Source of the DNA: Embleya hyalina
GTDB taxonomy: Bacteria; Actinomycetota; Actinomycetes; Streptomycetales; Streptomycetaceae
Direction: 5' to 3'
NCBI RefSeq assembly: GCF_003967355.1
Contig: NZ_BIFH01000035.1
Coordinates: 88,311-152,310 of the forward strand
DNA: 64,000 nucleotides
Positions 48,287 through 56,116 of this stretch are shown in pieces (the first letter of the stretch is position 1; each line of letters begins with the position of its first letter). The notes beneath the pieces were generated by a model. The model worked only from the letters and a program-made list of their open reading frames with translations. It was not told the origin of the DNA and ran no database searches. Made by a program: the position numbers and the translations under genes.

Positions 48287-49453
48287 TCAGCGCAGGTGCG
48301 CGGTCTCGTTGAAGACGCGCAGCGACGCGTTGCCGTCGGACCACCACTGGACCGCGCTGATCGCCGCCGCCGACAGCTCCATCCGGAACATCGATTCCGC
48401 CGGTGCGCCGAGGGCGATCCGGACCAGGGTCTTGATCGGCGTCACGTGGGTGACCACGAGCACGGTGCGGCCGGCGTACCGGGCGATCGTCTTGTCCCGC
48501 GCCACCTCGACCCGGCGGGCCACCTCGGTGAAGCTCTCGCCGCCGGGCGGCGCCGCGTCGGCCGAGGTCAACCACGCGTCCAGGGCGTCCGGGGTACGCT
48601 CGCGCGCCTCGGCGAAGGTCAACCCCTCCCACGCGCCGAAGTCGGTCTCCCGAAAGCCCGGCTCCTCGCGCACCTTCAGCCCGAGCCGCTGCGCCACCGC
48701 CTCGGCGGTCTGCCGGCAACGGCCCAGCGGCGAGGACACGATCGCCTCGATGGTGCCGCGCTCGGCCAGCGCCTCCGCGGCGCGGGCCGCCTGCCACCGG
48801 CCGCGTTCGGACAGCTCCGGGTCGGCGCCGGTGCCGGAGAAGCGCTTTTGCGGGGTGAGCGCGGTCTCGCCGTGGCGCAGCAGGACCAGGGTGGTCGGGC
48901 GACCCAGGTCCGGCCCCCAGCCGGGCGCGGTCGGGCGCGCCTTGGCGGACGCGGCCGGCCCGCTCGGCACGGGTTCGGCGGCCGGCGCGGCCTCGGCCGG
49001 TCCGGCCGTCGCGAACGCGGTGGAGTTCTGCGCGGTCCAGGCCCGGCCCTTGGCCGCCGCGTCCATCGCCTCGTTGGCGAGGCGGTCGGCGTGCTTGTTC
49101 CGCTCGCGCGGGATCCACGTGTAGGTGACCTGCCCCGGCGGGTGGATCCCCCGGGCCTTGGTCGCCAGGTCGCGCATGTCGGCGTGCTTGATCTTCCAGC
49201 GGCCCGACATCTGCTCGACCACGAGCTTGGAGTCGGCCCGCACCTCCACGGTCGCCGTCGGGTCGATCGTGTGTGCGGCGGTCAGCCCCGCGATCAGGCC
49301 CCGGTACTCGGCCACGTTGTTCGTGGCCACCCCGATCGCCTCGGCGATCTCGTGCAGCACCTCGCCGGTGTCCGCGTCGCGCACCAGCGCGCCGTAGGCC
49401 GCCGGGCCCGGGTTGCCCCGGGAGCCGCCGTCGGCCTCGACGACGAGCCTCAC
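48287..49453 (-). CDS. Bifunctional RNase H / acid phosphatase
   Basis: A 388-residue protein from GTG 49453, which overlaps the stop of the upstream gene (GTGA). Residues 1-130 are RNase HI: VRLVVEADGGSRGNPG, NNVAEYRGLIAGL, VRADSKLVVEQM and NKHADRLANEAMD give the four acidic catalytic residues. After an Ala/Pro linker, residues ~185-385 are a histidine phosphatase (LLRHGETALTPQKRFSGT, SSPLGRCRQTAEAV, TDFGAWEGL, VVTHVTPIKTLV). It matches the mycobacterial Rv2228c-type fusion, which combines RNA/DNA-hybrid cleavage with an alpha-ribazole phosphatase-like (CobC) activity. Confidence 0.95.
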   Translation of the reverse strand: MRLVVEADGGSRGNPGPAAYGALVRDADTGEVLHEIAEAIGVATNNVAEYRGLIAGLTAAHTIDPTATVEVRADSKLVVEQMSGRWKIKHADMRDLATKARGIHPPGQVTYTWIPRERNKHADRLANEAMDAAAKGRAWTAQNSTAFATAGPAEAAPAAEPVPSGPAASAKARPTAPGWGPDLGRPTTLVLLRHGETALTPQKRFSGTGADPELSERGRWQAARAAEALAERGTIEAIVSSPLGRCRQTAEAVAQRLGLKVREEPGFRETDFGAWEGLTFAEARERTPDALDAWLTSADAAPPGGESFTEVARRVEVARDKTIARYAGRTVLVVTHVTPIKTLVRIALGAPAESMFRMELSAAAISAVQWWSDGNASLRVFNETAHLR

Positions 49454-50193
49454 AGGCCCGACTCGGCGGTGCGGACGAGGATGCGCCGACAGTTCTCGCA
49501 GCGCACGATCGCGTCCGGCGCCGCGGCCCGGATCGCGCCCAGGTCGGTGATCCCCAGCTCCAGCCGGCAGCCCTCGCAGCGGCGCTGGAACAGCGGGGCC
49601 ACCGCCACGCCGTGCGACTGCTCGCGGATGCGCTCGTAGAGCTTGATCAGGTCGGCCGGGATCGCGCCCGCGACCACCGTGCGCTGCTTGCCGGCGGCGT
49701 CCGCCTCGGCGTCGATCTCCGCCTCGGCGGCACCCCGGCGGGCCTCGGCGGCGTCGCGGGCGGTCTGCGCCTCGTCCCGCTCGCCGACCAGCCGGCCCAG
49801 GCGGCCCAGGATCTCCTCGCGGCGTTCCATGACCTCCAGGACCACCTCCTCGAGGTCGTCCTGGCGCTTGGCCAGCGAGGTCACCTCGCGCTGCAGGTTC
49901 TCCAGGTCCTTGGGCGAGGTGACGTGGCCCGAGTCGAGCCGCTGCCGGTCGCGCTCGGCGCGCTTGCGGACCTGGTCGACGTCCTGCTCGGCCTTGGTCT
50001 GGTCGCGGGCCGCGTCGCTCTCCTCGGTCTCGGCGGCGACCACGAGGTCGCGCAACCGGGCGAGCTGCGAGCCGAGGCGGTCGATCTCCTCGTTCTCCGG
50101 CAGCGTGCGCTTCTTGTGGGCGAGCAGGTCGATTCGCGAGTCCAGGGCCTGGAGGTCGAGCAGGCGGAGCTGGTCGGCGGGCGCGGCGTTCAG
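49450..50193 (-). CDS. Coiled-coil zinc-ribbon protein (C4-type), probable CTG start
   Basis: A 247-residue protein. The family in Streptomyces begins NAAPADQ(I/L)RLLD(V/L)QALD; here that sequence is preceded by CTG at 50193 with a perfect AAGGAG 6 nt upstream, so I take CTG as start. A GTG at 50265 would add 24 residues of repeat-like sequence. The middle is a long coiled coil (residues ~20-165), and the end has RRCEGCRLELG and VRCENCRRILV, a four-Cys zinc ribbon. It is coupled to the RNase H gene and clustered with Nif3. It is thought to bind RNA or tether partners; no enzyme motif is seen. Confidence 0.85.
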   Translation of the reverse strand: MNAAPADQLRLLDLQALDSRIDLLAHKKRTLPENEEIDRLGSQLARLRDLVVAAETEESDAARDQTKAEQDVDQVRKRAERDRQRLDSGHVTSPKDLENLQREVTSLAKRQDDLEEVVLEVMERREEILGRLGRLVGERDEAQTARDAAEARRGAAEAEIDAEADAAGKQRTVVAGAIPADLIKLYERIREQSHGVAVAPLFQRRCEGCRLELGITDLGAIRAAAPDAIVRCENCRRILVRTAESGL

Positions 50194-50400
50194 CGGGGGC
50201 TCCTTGGATACGGCTCGGGTGGATACGGCGCGGGTGGGCGGGAGGTTGTGTTCCCACCCGGCCACCCGGTGCGTTCGGTGGGTGGGTTCGGGTGCTGGGG
50301 GTTCGGGTGCCGCGGACGACGGACGGGCCGGGCGGGCCCGATCACCCGCGTCGCGGTGCCCGGTCGCGGTGTGGCTGCGTGACGGTGTGTACGGCGGTGT

Positions 50401-51228
50401 TCAGGGATGCGGTGTGTGGAACGTCCATGGGTCGGTGACTAGTTCCGAGACGTGGGTTTCCACCGTAGTACCGCCGGCGGTCAGTGCACGGGTGAGTTCG
50501 TCGGCCGCGTGGCGCAACCACGGCCACTCGGTGGCCCAGTGTGGGGCATCGAGCAGCGCGGGGCCGCCGGCCTCCAGCGCCTCGGACGCCGGGTGGTGGC
50601 GCAGGTCGGCGGTGACGTAGACGTCGGCGCGACTGCGCCGGACCGCGGCGAAGAGGCTGTCGCCCGCGCCGCCGCACACCGCGACGGTGCGCACGAGGCG
50701 ATCCGGGTCGCCGGCCACCCGCAGGCCCGTCGCGGTGGCGGGCAGGGCTCGGGCGGCCCGGGCGGCGAACGCGGCCAGCGTCTCGGGGGCGGCCAACTCG
50801 CCGATCCGGCCGATGCCCCGGCACTCGCTCGGGTCGGCCGGGGCCGGGTCGAGCGGCGCGGTGACGGTCAGCCCGAGGGCCGCGGCGAGTGCGTCGGAGA
50901 CCCCGGGGGCGGCCGAGTCGGCGTTGGTGTGCGCCACGTGCAGGGCGCAACCGCCGGTGATCAGCCGGTGTACGACGCGTCCCTTGAACCCGGTCGCGGC
51001 CACCGAGTGCACGCCGCGCAGGAAGAGCGGGTGGTGGGTGACCAGGAGGTCGGCGCCGCGCGCGAGCGCTTCCTCGGCCACCGCCAGGGTCGGGTCGACG
51101 GCGAACATCACCGAGCGCACCTCGGCGTCCGGGTCGCCGCAGACCAACCCGACCGCGTCCCAGGATTCGGCCCAGTCGGGGTGGTAGATCCGTTCGAGAG
51201 TGGCGACGACGTCGGAGAGCTTGGGCAC
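50401..51228 (-). CDS. Nif3-like dinuclear metal centre hexameric protein
   Basis: A 275-residue protein from GTG 51228. Nif3/YqfO motifs: DVVATLERIYHPDWAESWDAVGLVCGDP, ADLLVTHHPLFLRG (metal His pair), HVAHTNADSA, VAVCGGAGDSL and YVTADLRHHPASEALEAG. It forms toroidal hexamers with a two-metal site; GTP cyclohydrolase-like or general hydrolase activity has been suggested for the family. It is the first gene of the conserved actinobacterial trio Nif3 - zinc ribbon - RNase H/phosphatase. The 136-nt gap to the next gene contains GGGTTC-rich repeats. Confidence 0.92.
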   Translation of the reverse strand: MPKLSDVVATLERIYHPDWAESWDAVGLVCGDPDAEVRSVMFAVDPTLAVAEEALARGADLLVTHHPLFLRGVHSVAATGFKGRVVHRLITGGCALHVAHTNADSAAPGVSDALAAALGLTVTAPLDPAPADPSECRGIGRIGELAAPETLAAFAARAARALPATATGLRVAGDPDRLVRTVAVCGGAGDSLFAAVRRSRADVYVTADLRHHPASEALEAGGPALLDAPHWATEWPWLRHAADELTRALTAGGTTVETHVSELVTDPWTFHTPHP

Positions 51229-51394
51229 GAAGGGAGGTTACCTCTCCGCGCCCGCCGTCCCGATTCGGGCATCCCGGACGGACGGTGACGGAGTACACCG
51301 GAATGCCTGTCGGTTGTGTGAAGTCGGCCCCATCCGAAGCGTTTGTGCGGTATGCAGGCTCGCACTGTCGTACGACACGAGGGGGACGACGACG

Positions 51395-52696
51395 ATGCTG
51401 CACTGTCTGCTGTGCGGTACGCCCTATCTGGAGACGGACGCGTACTGCCCGGGCGAACAATGCGGCACCGACCTGCACGGTCAGCGCATGGGCGACCCGG
51501 CCTGCGCGGTACAGGCGTGGTGCGAGCCCCGTCGGATCACCGCGGCTCCCGGCGAGACGGTCATGGTGACGCTGACCCTGCGCAACACGGGCAGCGTGTC
51601 GGACGTCTACGACCCGGAACTGCCCCGGGACGCCGCCCGGCGGATCGGCCTCGATCGACCCGGGCCGCCCGAGTTGCAGCCGGGCGAGGTCCGGACCTGG
51701 ACGATCGTGTACACGGTGCCCCCGGACGTCGAGGACCAGCTCGCGCCGAACGGGATGTTCGGCCTCGGCGAGGTCGGCGCGGACGGCGGCGGCAGCGCGT
51801 TCGAGGAGGACTCCCGGGTCGTCGAGGAGAACGACGTGCCGGTGCGGGTGGTCTCCGCCCGGGACATGCGGGTGGCGGCGTGCGCGCCGTTCTCGGTACG
51901 GGTGGTCGCCGGCGCCGGCGCGGGGGCTTGGGGTACGGCGGGGGCGGCTGCGGGGGCGGCGGTCGACCGCGAGCACCGGAACGGGAATCGGCGGACGAAG
52001 GTCGTCGCGGCCGTGTTCGCCACCGTGGCCGCGATCGCGGTGGCCCTGGTGGTGGGCATGGCGATGGCGGGTTCGGACGACGCCTCGCCGGCGGCCAAGA
52101 CGAGTCCGACCACGTCCGTGCCGGAGTCGACGGGCCCGAGGCCGACCGCCGGGCCGACCACCGAGGCGCCGGTGACCAGCACGCCGGACGCGAGCGACTC
52201 GGCCGCGCCCGCCACGAGCGCGCCCGCCAGGCTGACCGTGCCGAACGTGGTCGGGATGACCGAGGCGCAGGGCGTCGCGCTGCTGCGCGAACGGGGCTTC
52301 CGGGGCAGTGTCCGGGGCAGCGGCGGCACGATCGTGTCCACCGATCCGGCGGCCGGGACGAAGGTGGACCGGGACCGGGCGGAGATCGTGGTGGTGATGT
52401 CGGGGGCCAGGACGACCCCGCCGCCGACCACCACCGCGCCGATCTCCTCCCCCACGGCGACCGCGCCGGCGACGACCACGGTGCCGCCGCTGGTCGGCGC
52501 GTCGTCGTCCGAGGCCGAGTCCCGGCTGCGGGGGGCGGACCTGGTGGCGAACATCGTCCGGGTGCCGACCGCCGATACGCCGGAGGACACGGTCGTCGAC
52601 TGCGCCCCGGGCGAGGGCTCGAAGGTCCGGCGCGGCTCGACGGTGACCGTGCGGGTGGCGACGGCGCCGAGCACGGGGTCGCCGGCCCCGCGCTGA
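51395..52696 (+). CDS. Membrane protein with zinc ribbon and two PASTA domains
   Basis: A 433-residue protein from ATG 51395 with GAGGGGGA upstream. Order: N-terminal zinc ribbon (CLLCGTPYLETDAYCPGEQCG), a beta-sandwich domain (EPRRITAAPGETVMVTLTLRNTGSVSDVYDPELPRD, CARDB/COG-like), one TM at about 208-229 (KVVAAVFATVAAIAVALVVGMAMAG), a Thr/Pro/Ser-rich extracellular linker, PASTA 1 (VPNVVGMTEAQGVALLRERGF) and PASTA 2 (VPPLVGASSSEAESRLRGADL). PASTA domains sense muropeptides or lipid II in kinases; here no kinase domain is present, so it is probably a wall-sensing or scaffold protein. Confidence 0.8.
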   Translation: MLHCLLCGTPYLETDAYCPGEQCGTDLHGQRMGDPACAVQAWCEPRRITAAPGETVMVTLTLRNTGSVSDVYDPELPRDAARRIGLDRPGPPELQPGEVRTWTIVYTVPPDVEDQLAPNGMFGLGEVGADGGGSAFEEDSRVVEENDVPVRVVSARDMRVAACAPFSVRVVAGAGAGAWGTAGAAAGAAVDREHRNGNRRTKVVAAVFATVAAIAVALVVGMAMAGSDDASPAAKTSPTTSVPESTGPRPTAGPTTEAPVTSTPDASDSAAPATSAPARLTVPNVVGMTEAQGVALLRERGFRGSVRGSGGTIVSTDPAAGTKVDRDRAEIVVVMSGARTTPPPTTTAPISSPTATAPATTTVPPLVGASSSEAESRLRGADLVANIVRVPTADTPEDTVVDCAPGEGSKVRRGSTVTVRVATAPSTGSPAPR

Positions 52697-52811
52697 GATC
52701 GGGTCGATCCGCGCGGGGTGGGCCCGGGCGGGCGCTACGGCGGGCCCTGGCCGCCTCCCCACGCCATGCAATAGCTTGCTTCAGTCAAGAACAGGCGAAG
52801 GGAGCTTGCTC

Positions 52812-53576
52812 ATGCTGGATCTCACCGGCTCGTCCGCGATCGTCACCGGCGGGGCCTCCGGGCTCGGCGAGGCCACCGCCCGCCGGCTCGCGGCCGGCGG
52901 CACCTCCGTGGTGATCGCGGACAAGAACGAGGAACGCGGCAAGGCGGTCGCCGCCGAGATCGGCGGTGTCTTCGTCGCCACCGACGTCACCCGGGAGGAC
53001 CAGGTACAGGCCGCGGTGGACGCGGCCGTCGCCGTCGCGCCGCTGCGCGCCCTGGTGTCCTGCGCGGGCACCGGCATGGGCGCGCGTACCGTGGCCCGGG
53101 ACGGCACCCCGCACCCGCTGGCCGCGTTCGAGTTCATCGTCCGGCTGAACCTGATCGGCACCTTCAACGCCGTCCGCCTGGCCGCCGCCGCGATGGCCTC
53201 GGTCGAGCCGCAGGCCGACGGCGAGCGGGGCGCGATCGTGTGCACCGCCTCCGTGGCCGCCTTCGACGGGCAGATCGGCCAGGCCGCGTACGGCGCCTCC
53301 AAGGCCGGCGTGGTCGGCCTGACCCTGCCGGTGGCCCGCGATCTGTCCGCGATCGGCGTGCGGGTCAACACCATCGCGCCGGGCACGATGGACACCGCGC
53401 TGTTCGCCGCCGCGCCACAGGCGGTCAAGGACACCCTCGGCGCGCAGGTGCTCTTCCCCAAGCGCATGGGCGTGCCCGACGAGTTCGCCTCGCTTGCGTA
53501 CGAATTGCTCACGAACAGCTACCTCAACGCCGAGGTGATCCGGCTCGACGGCGGAATTCGCTTTCAGCCGAAATAG
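52812..53576 (+). CDS. Short-chain dehydrogenase/reductase (3-hydroxyacyl-CoA dehydrogenase-like)
   Basis: A 254-residue protein from ATG 52812 with GAAGGGAG 7 nt upstream. SDR motifs: AIVTGGASGLGEATARRLAAGG (NAD loop), DKNEERG (Asp for NAD), SCAGTG (NAG-equivalent), FEFIVRLNLIGTFNAVRLA, and the catalytic Ser...Tyr-x3-Lys in TASVAAFDGQIGQAAYGASKAG. The pattern with a GTMDT end and C-terminal RLDGGIRFQPK is that of HSD17B10/type II 3-hydroxyacyl-CoA dehydrogenases, which act in beta-oxidation of branched acyl-CoAs. It is a single gene upstream of the lanthipeptide locus and probably unrelated to it. Confidence 0.88.
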   Translation: MLDLTGSSAIVTGGASGLGEATARRLAAGGTSVVIADKNEERGKAVAAEIGGVFVATDVTREDQVQAAVDAAVAVAPLRALVSCAGTGMGARTVARDGTPHPLAAFEFIVRLNLIGTFNAVRLAAAAMASVEPQADGERGAIVCTASVAAFDGQIGQAAYGASKAGVVGLTLPVARDLSAIGVRVNTIAPGTMDTALFAAAPQAVKDTLGAQVLFPKRMGVPDEFASLAYELLTNSYLNAEVIRLDGGIRFQPK

Positions 53577-53662
53577 CGGTAATCACCGCGAACCGGGAGG
53601 ATTCGCACGCCGTTCGGCGTCAATGGTCGGCACGTCCGTCCCCATGATGTTGGGATGGGGTC

Positions 53663-54928
53663 GTGAGCGATCAGACCTCCGCGTGGCAGCGCCCCCTGCC
53701 CCTGCACCTGCCCGGCCTGGCGCCGCCGATCCGCCGCGACTGTGCGATCGGCGGCGTGGTGCTCGCGGGCGCGCTCGTCCTGCTCTTCACCCGTTCGTAT
53801 GTGGTCTGGAGCGTCTGGGACCCGAGTCCGTGGTTGCGGCTGGGGCCGCTGCTGTTGCTCACGCTCGCCCAGTGCCATCGCAGTTCGTCGCCGCGCTTCG
53901 CGCTCGCCCTCGGACTCGTCGGCGAGGGGTTGGACACCGCGCTCGGGCCCTCGATCGGCGGCCTGATCATGTGGTCCGACGTGCTGTACGCGGTCGCCGT
54001 GTACGGCAGTTCGCGGCTGGCCTGGCGGTTGTTGTACGGCAATCTGGCGTTCCTGGTGGTGACTACGATCACCATCTGGGCGACGATCCGCAGCTTCCGG
54101 GTCTTCGTCCTCGCCGTCTTCTACATCGGCCTGGTCGCCATCTCCCCCGTGCTCACCGGGTTCTCGGTGCGCGAGCACCGGGAGAAGGCCGAGGTGGAAC
54201 GGCTGCGCTCCGCCCAGACGGCGCGGCTGGCCGAACTCGACCACCAGGCCGCCGTGATCGCCGAACGTGCCCGGATGGCCCGCGAGTTGCACGACGTGAT
54301 CGCCAACCACCTGAGCGCGGTCGCGGTCCAGTCCACCGCCGCGCTGTCCGTGAAGAGCCTGGACGAGGCGCGGCTGCGCGAGGCGCTGGAGGTGATCCGG
54401 GAGAGCAGCGTGCAGGGGCTCACCGAGATGCGCCGGATGATCGGTCTGCTGCGCTCGGAGAACACCCCCGAGGAGCCGGTGTCGGTACCCCGCCTCGCCG
54501 AGACCGATCGACTGGTCGAACACGTGCGCCGGGCCGGGCTGCTCGTGGACATCGAGATCGTCGGCGTGGTGCGGGAGTTGCCCACCCCGGTCGACCTCGC
54601 GGCCTATCGGGTGGTCCAGGAGACGCTGACCAACGCCCTCAAGCACGCCACGCCGCAGCGGTTGCGCCTGGTCTTCGCCTATCGCGCCGATGATGTGGTG
54701 ATCACCGGCGAGAACGGGATCGACCCCGAGCACGTCACCGGGCTGCCCGGCGCGCGGGCCGGTCTGGTCGGCATGTCGGAGCGGGTCTCGTTGCTCGGCG
54801 GCCTGTTCGAGGCGGGCCCGCGCGACGGCCGGTGGCATCTGCGGGCCGAACTCCCGTGCGGTGACGACGTGGTGCTCGACGCCGGAATCAAGAACGCCCC
54901 GACGGGGCCGAAGGGTGGGACCGGGTGA
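53663..54928 (+). CDS. NarL-type sensor histidine kinase
   Basis: A 421-residue protein from GTG 53663. The first ~165 residues hold 5-6 membrane segments (IGGVVLAGALVLLFT, LGPLLLLTLAQ, FVLAVFYIGLVAISPVL). The HisKA_3 dimerisation helix has the phospho-acceptor His 210 in RMARELHDVIANHLSAVAVQ. The ATPase domain has VVQETLTNALKHA (N box) and ARAGLVGMSERVSLLGG (G box). Overlap GTGA with the response regulator gene makes them a pair. It lies 1.2 kb before the lanthipeptide synthetase gene and may control that cluster, though this is not shown. Confidence 0.9.
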   Translation: MSDQTSAWQRPLPLHLPGLAPPIRRDCAIGGVVLAGALVLLFTRSYVVWSVWDPSPWLRLGPLLLLTLAQCHRSSSPRFALALGLVGEGLDTALGPSIGGLIMWSDVLYAVAVYGSSRLAWRLLYGNLAFLVVTTITIWATIRSFRVFVLAVFYIGLVAISPVLTGFSVREHREKAEVERLRSAQTARLAELDHQAAVIAERARMARELHDVIANHLSAVAVQSTAALSVKSLDEARLREALEVIRESSVQGLTEMRRMIGLLRSENTPEEPVSVPRLAETDRLVEHVRRAGLLVDIEIVGVVRELPTPVDLAAYRVVQETLTNALKHATPQRLRLVFAYRADDVVITGENGIDPEHVTGLPGARAGLVGMSERVSLLGGLFEAGPRDGRWHLRAELPCGDDVVLDAGIKNAPTGPKGGTG

Positions 54929-55596
54929 GCGACGCCGAGACGCTGCGGGTGCTGGTCGCGGAGGATCAGGCGGCGGTCCGGGCGGGGCTCGTCCTGATCC
55001 TGGACGCGGCACCGGGCATCGAGGTGGTCGGCGAGGCCGCCGACGGCGAGGACGCGGTGGCACTGGCCCGGGCGTTGCGCCCGGACGTGGTGCTGATGGA
55101 CGTACGGATGCCGCGCCTCGACGGGATCAGCGCCACCCGGGAGTTGACCGCGGCGGGCCTGGACGTGCTCGTGCTGACCACGTTCGACCTGGACGACTAC
55201 GTGTTCGGCGCACTGCGCGCGGGCGCCGCCGGGTTCCTGCTCAAGACGGTCGACGCCGCCCGGTTGGTGGAGGCGGTGCGCCTGGTCGCGCGCGGCGACG
55301 GCTTCGTCGCGCCGGAGGTCACCCGTCGGCTGATCCACGCGTTCGCGAGCCCGCCCCCGACCCGGCCGACGGACGGCCCGGAGGTCCCCGCCGAGGCCCT
55401 GGCCTCGCTCACCCCGCGCGAAAGCGACGTCCTGGCCTGCCTGGGCCGAGGCATGTCGAACCAACGCATCGCCGCACACCTGGACATGGCCGAGGCCACC
55501 GCCAAGACCCACGTGAGCCGCATCCTCACCAAACTCGGCCTCAACAGCCGAGTCCAAGCCGCAATCCTGGCCCAACAACGCGGCATCGCCGACTAG
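54925..55596 (+). CDS. NarL/LuxR-family response regulator
   Basis: A 223-residue protein from GTG 54925. The receiver domain has VLVAEDQAAVRAGL, the phospho-acceptor Asp 59 in DVVLMDVRMPRLDG, TTFDLDDYVF and LLKTVDAARL. The LuxR helix-turn-helix is at about 155-215 (LTPRESDVLACLGRGMSNQRIAAHLDMAEATAKTHVSRILTKLGLNSRVQAAI). It is coupled to the kinase. A LuxR-type regulator next to a lanthipeptide operon recalls RamR/AmfR, but this one has a normal Asp pocket and a partner kinase. Confidence 0.92.
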   Translation: MSDAETLRVLVAEDQAAVRAGLVLILDAAPGIEVVGEAADGEDAVALARALRPDVVLMDVRMPRLDGISATRELTAAGLDVLVLTTFDLDDYVFGALRAGAAGFLLKTVDAARLVEAVRLVARGDGFVAPEVTRRLIHAFASPPPTRPTDGPEVPAEALASLTPRESDVLACLGRGMSNQRIAAHLDMAEATAKTHVSRILTKLGLNSRVQAAILAQQRGIAD

Positions 55597-56116
55597 CGAG
55601 CGGCCGCGGGCCGGGTGCGCCCGCCGTCCGGACGCCGCTTCGGTGCCGGATGTCGGTCGGCTTCGGTCGGTTTCCGGGACGGGGGATCCGCTTGCCGCGC
55701 CACCTGGGCTTTCGGGTGATGGTGATTCGGTGGGGTTCGGGGCCGAATCGCGGAGTGGGAGTCGGGGCGGGGCTCGCTCGATCGGGCCATCCTCTGGCGT
55801 GTGGGGGCCGGGCGGTGGGTGGGCTGAGCTGGGGGGATGGTGGCCCGGCGGGAATATGCAGATGAACTGACCAACAGGTCCTCAATGCGGGTCACTTCAC
55901 TCAATTGGGTGAAGGGTGTCGCAACTCGTTGAGCTGTCCCGAACGCGCTGCGTACGGTCATGCCGTCCCGTCGGGGGGAGCGATCCGAGGCGGGGCGGCC
56001 GCGTCGGCGACCGGGGCACCCGGTCGCTCGACAACCGTTTCCGGGCATCGGTCGACGGGCGCGCGACGCGTCGTCGGCCGGGGCGCGAGGGCACTGTCGA
56101 GGGGGGAAGTCCAGGG
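55597..56116 (+). other. 520-nt region before lanL with no convincing gene; promoter region
   Basis: No good reading frame with a ribosome site is seen. The frame of lanL is open from GTG 55916, but those first 67 residues are Arg/Gly-rich, lack a ribosome site and do not resemble the synthetase. The AT-richer piece AATGCGGGTCACTTCACTCAATTGGGTGAAG (about 55884-55914), with inverted TTCACTCAAT/ATTGGGTGAA halves, is a candidate operator or promoter. Confidence 0.45.

Noticed and set aside
46505..49639. A 1044-codon plus-strand frame over the methyltransferase and RNase H genes
   Set aside because: It crosses a terminator and two real genes in other frames or strands; composition is pure GC-skew artefact.
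50342..52771. An 809-codon minus-strand frame over Nif3 and the PASTA gene
   Set aside because: Shadow frame; the PASTA and Nif3 proteins are conserved in their own frames.
52812..53576. SDR as a tailoring enzyme of the lanthipeptide cluster
   Set aside because: It matches primary-metabolism 3-hydroxyacyl-CoA dehydrogenases and is separated from the synthetase by a two-component pair and gaps.
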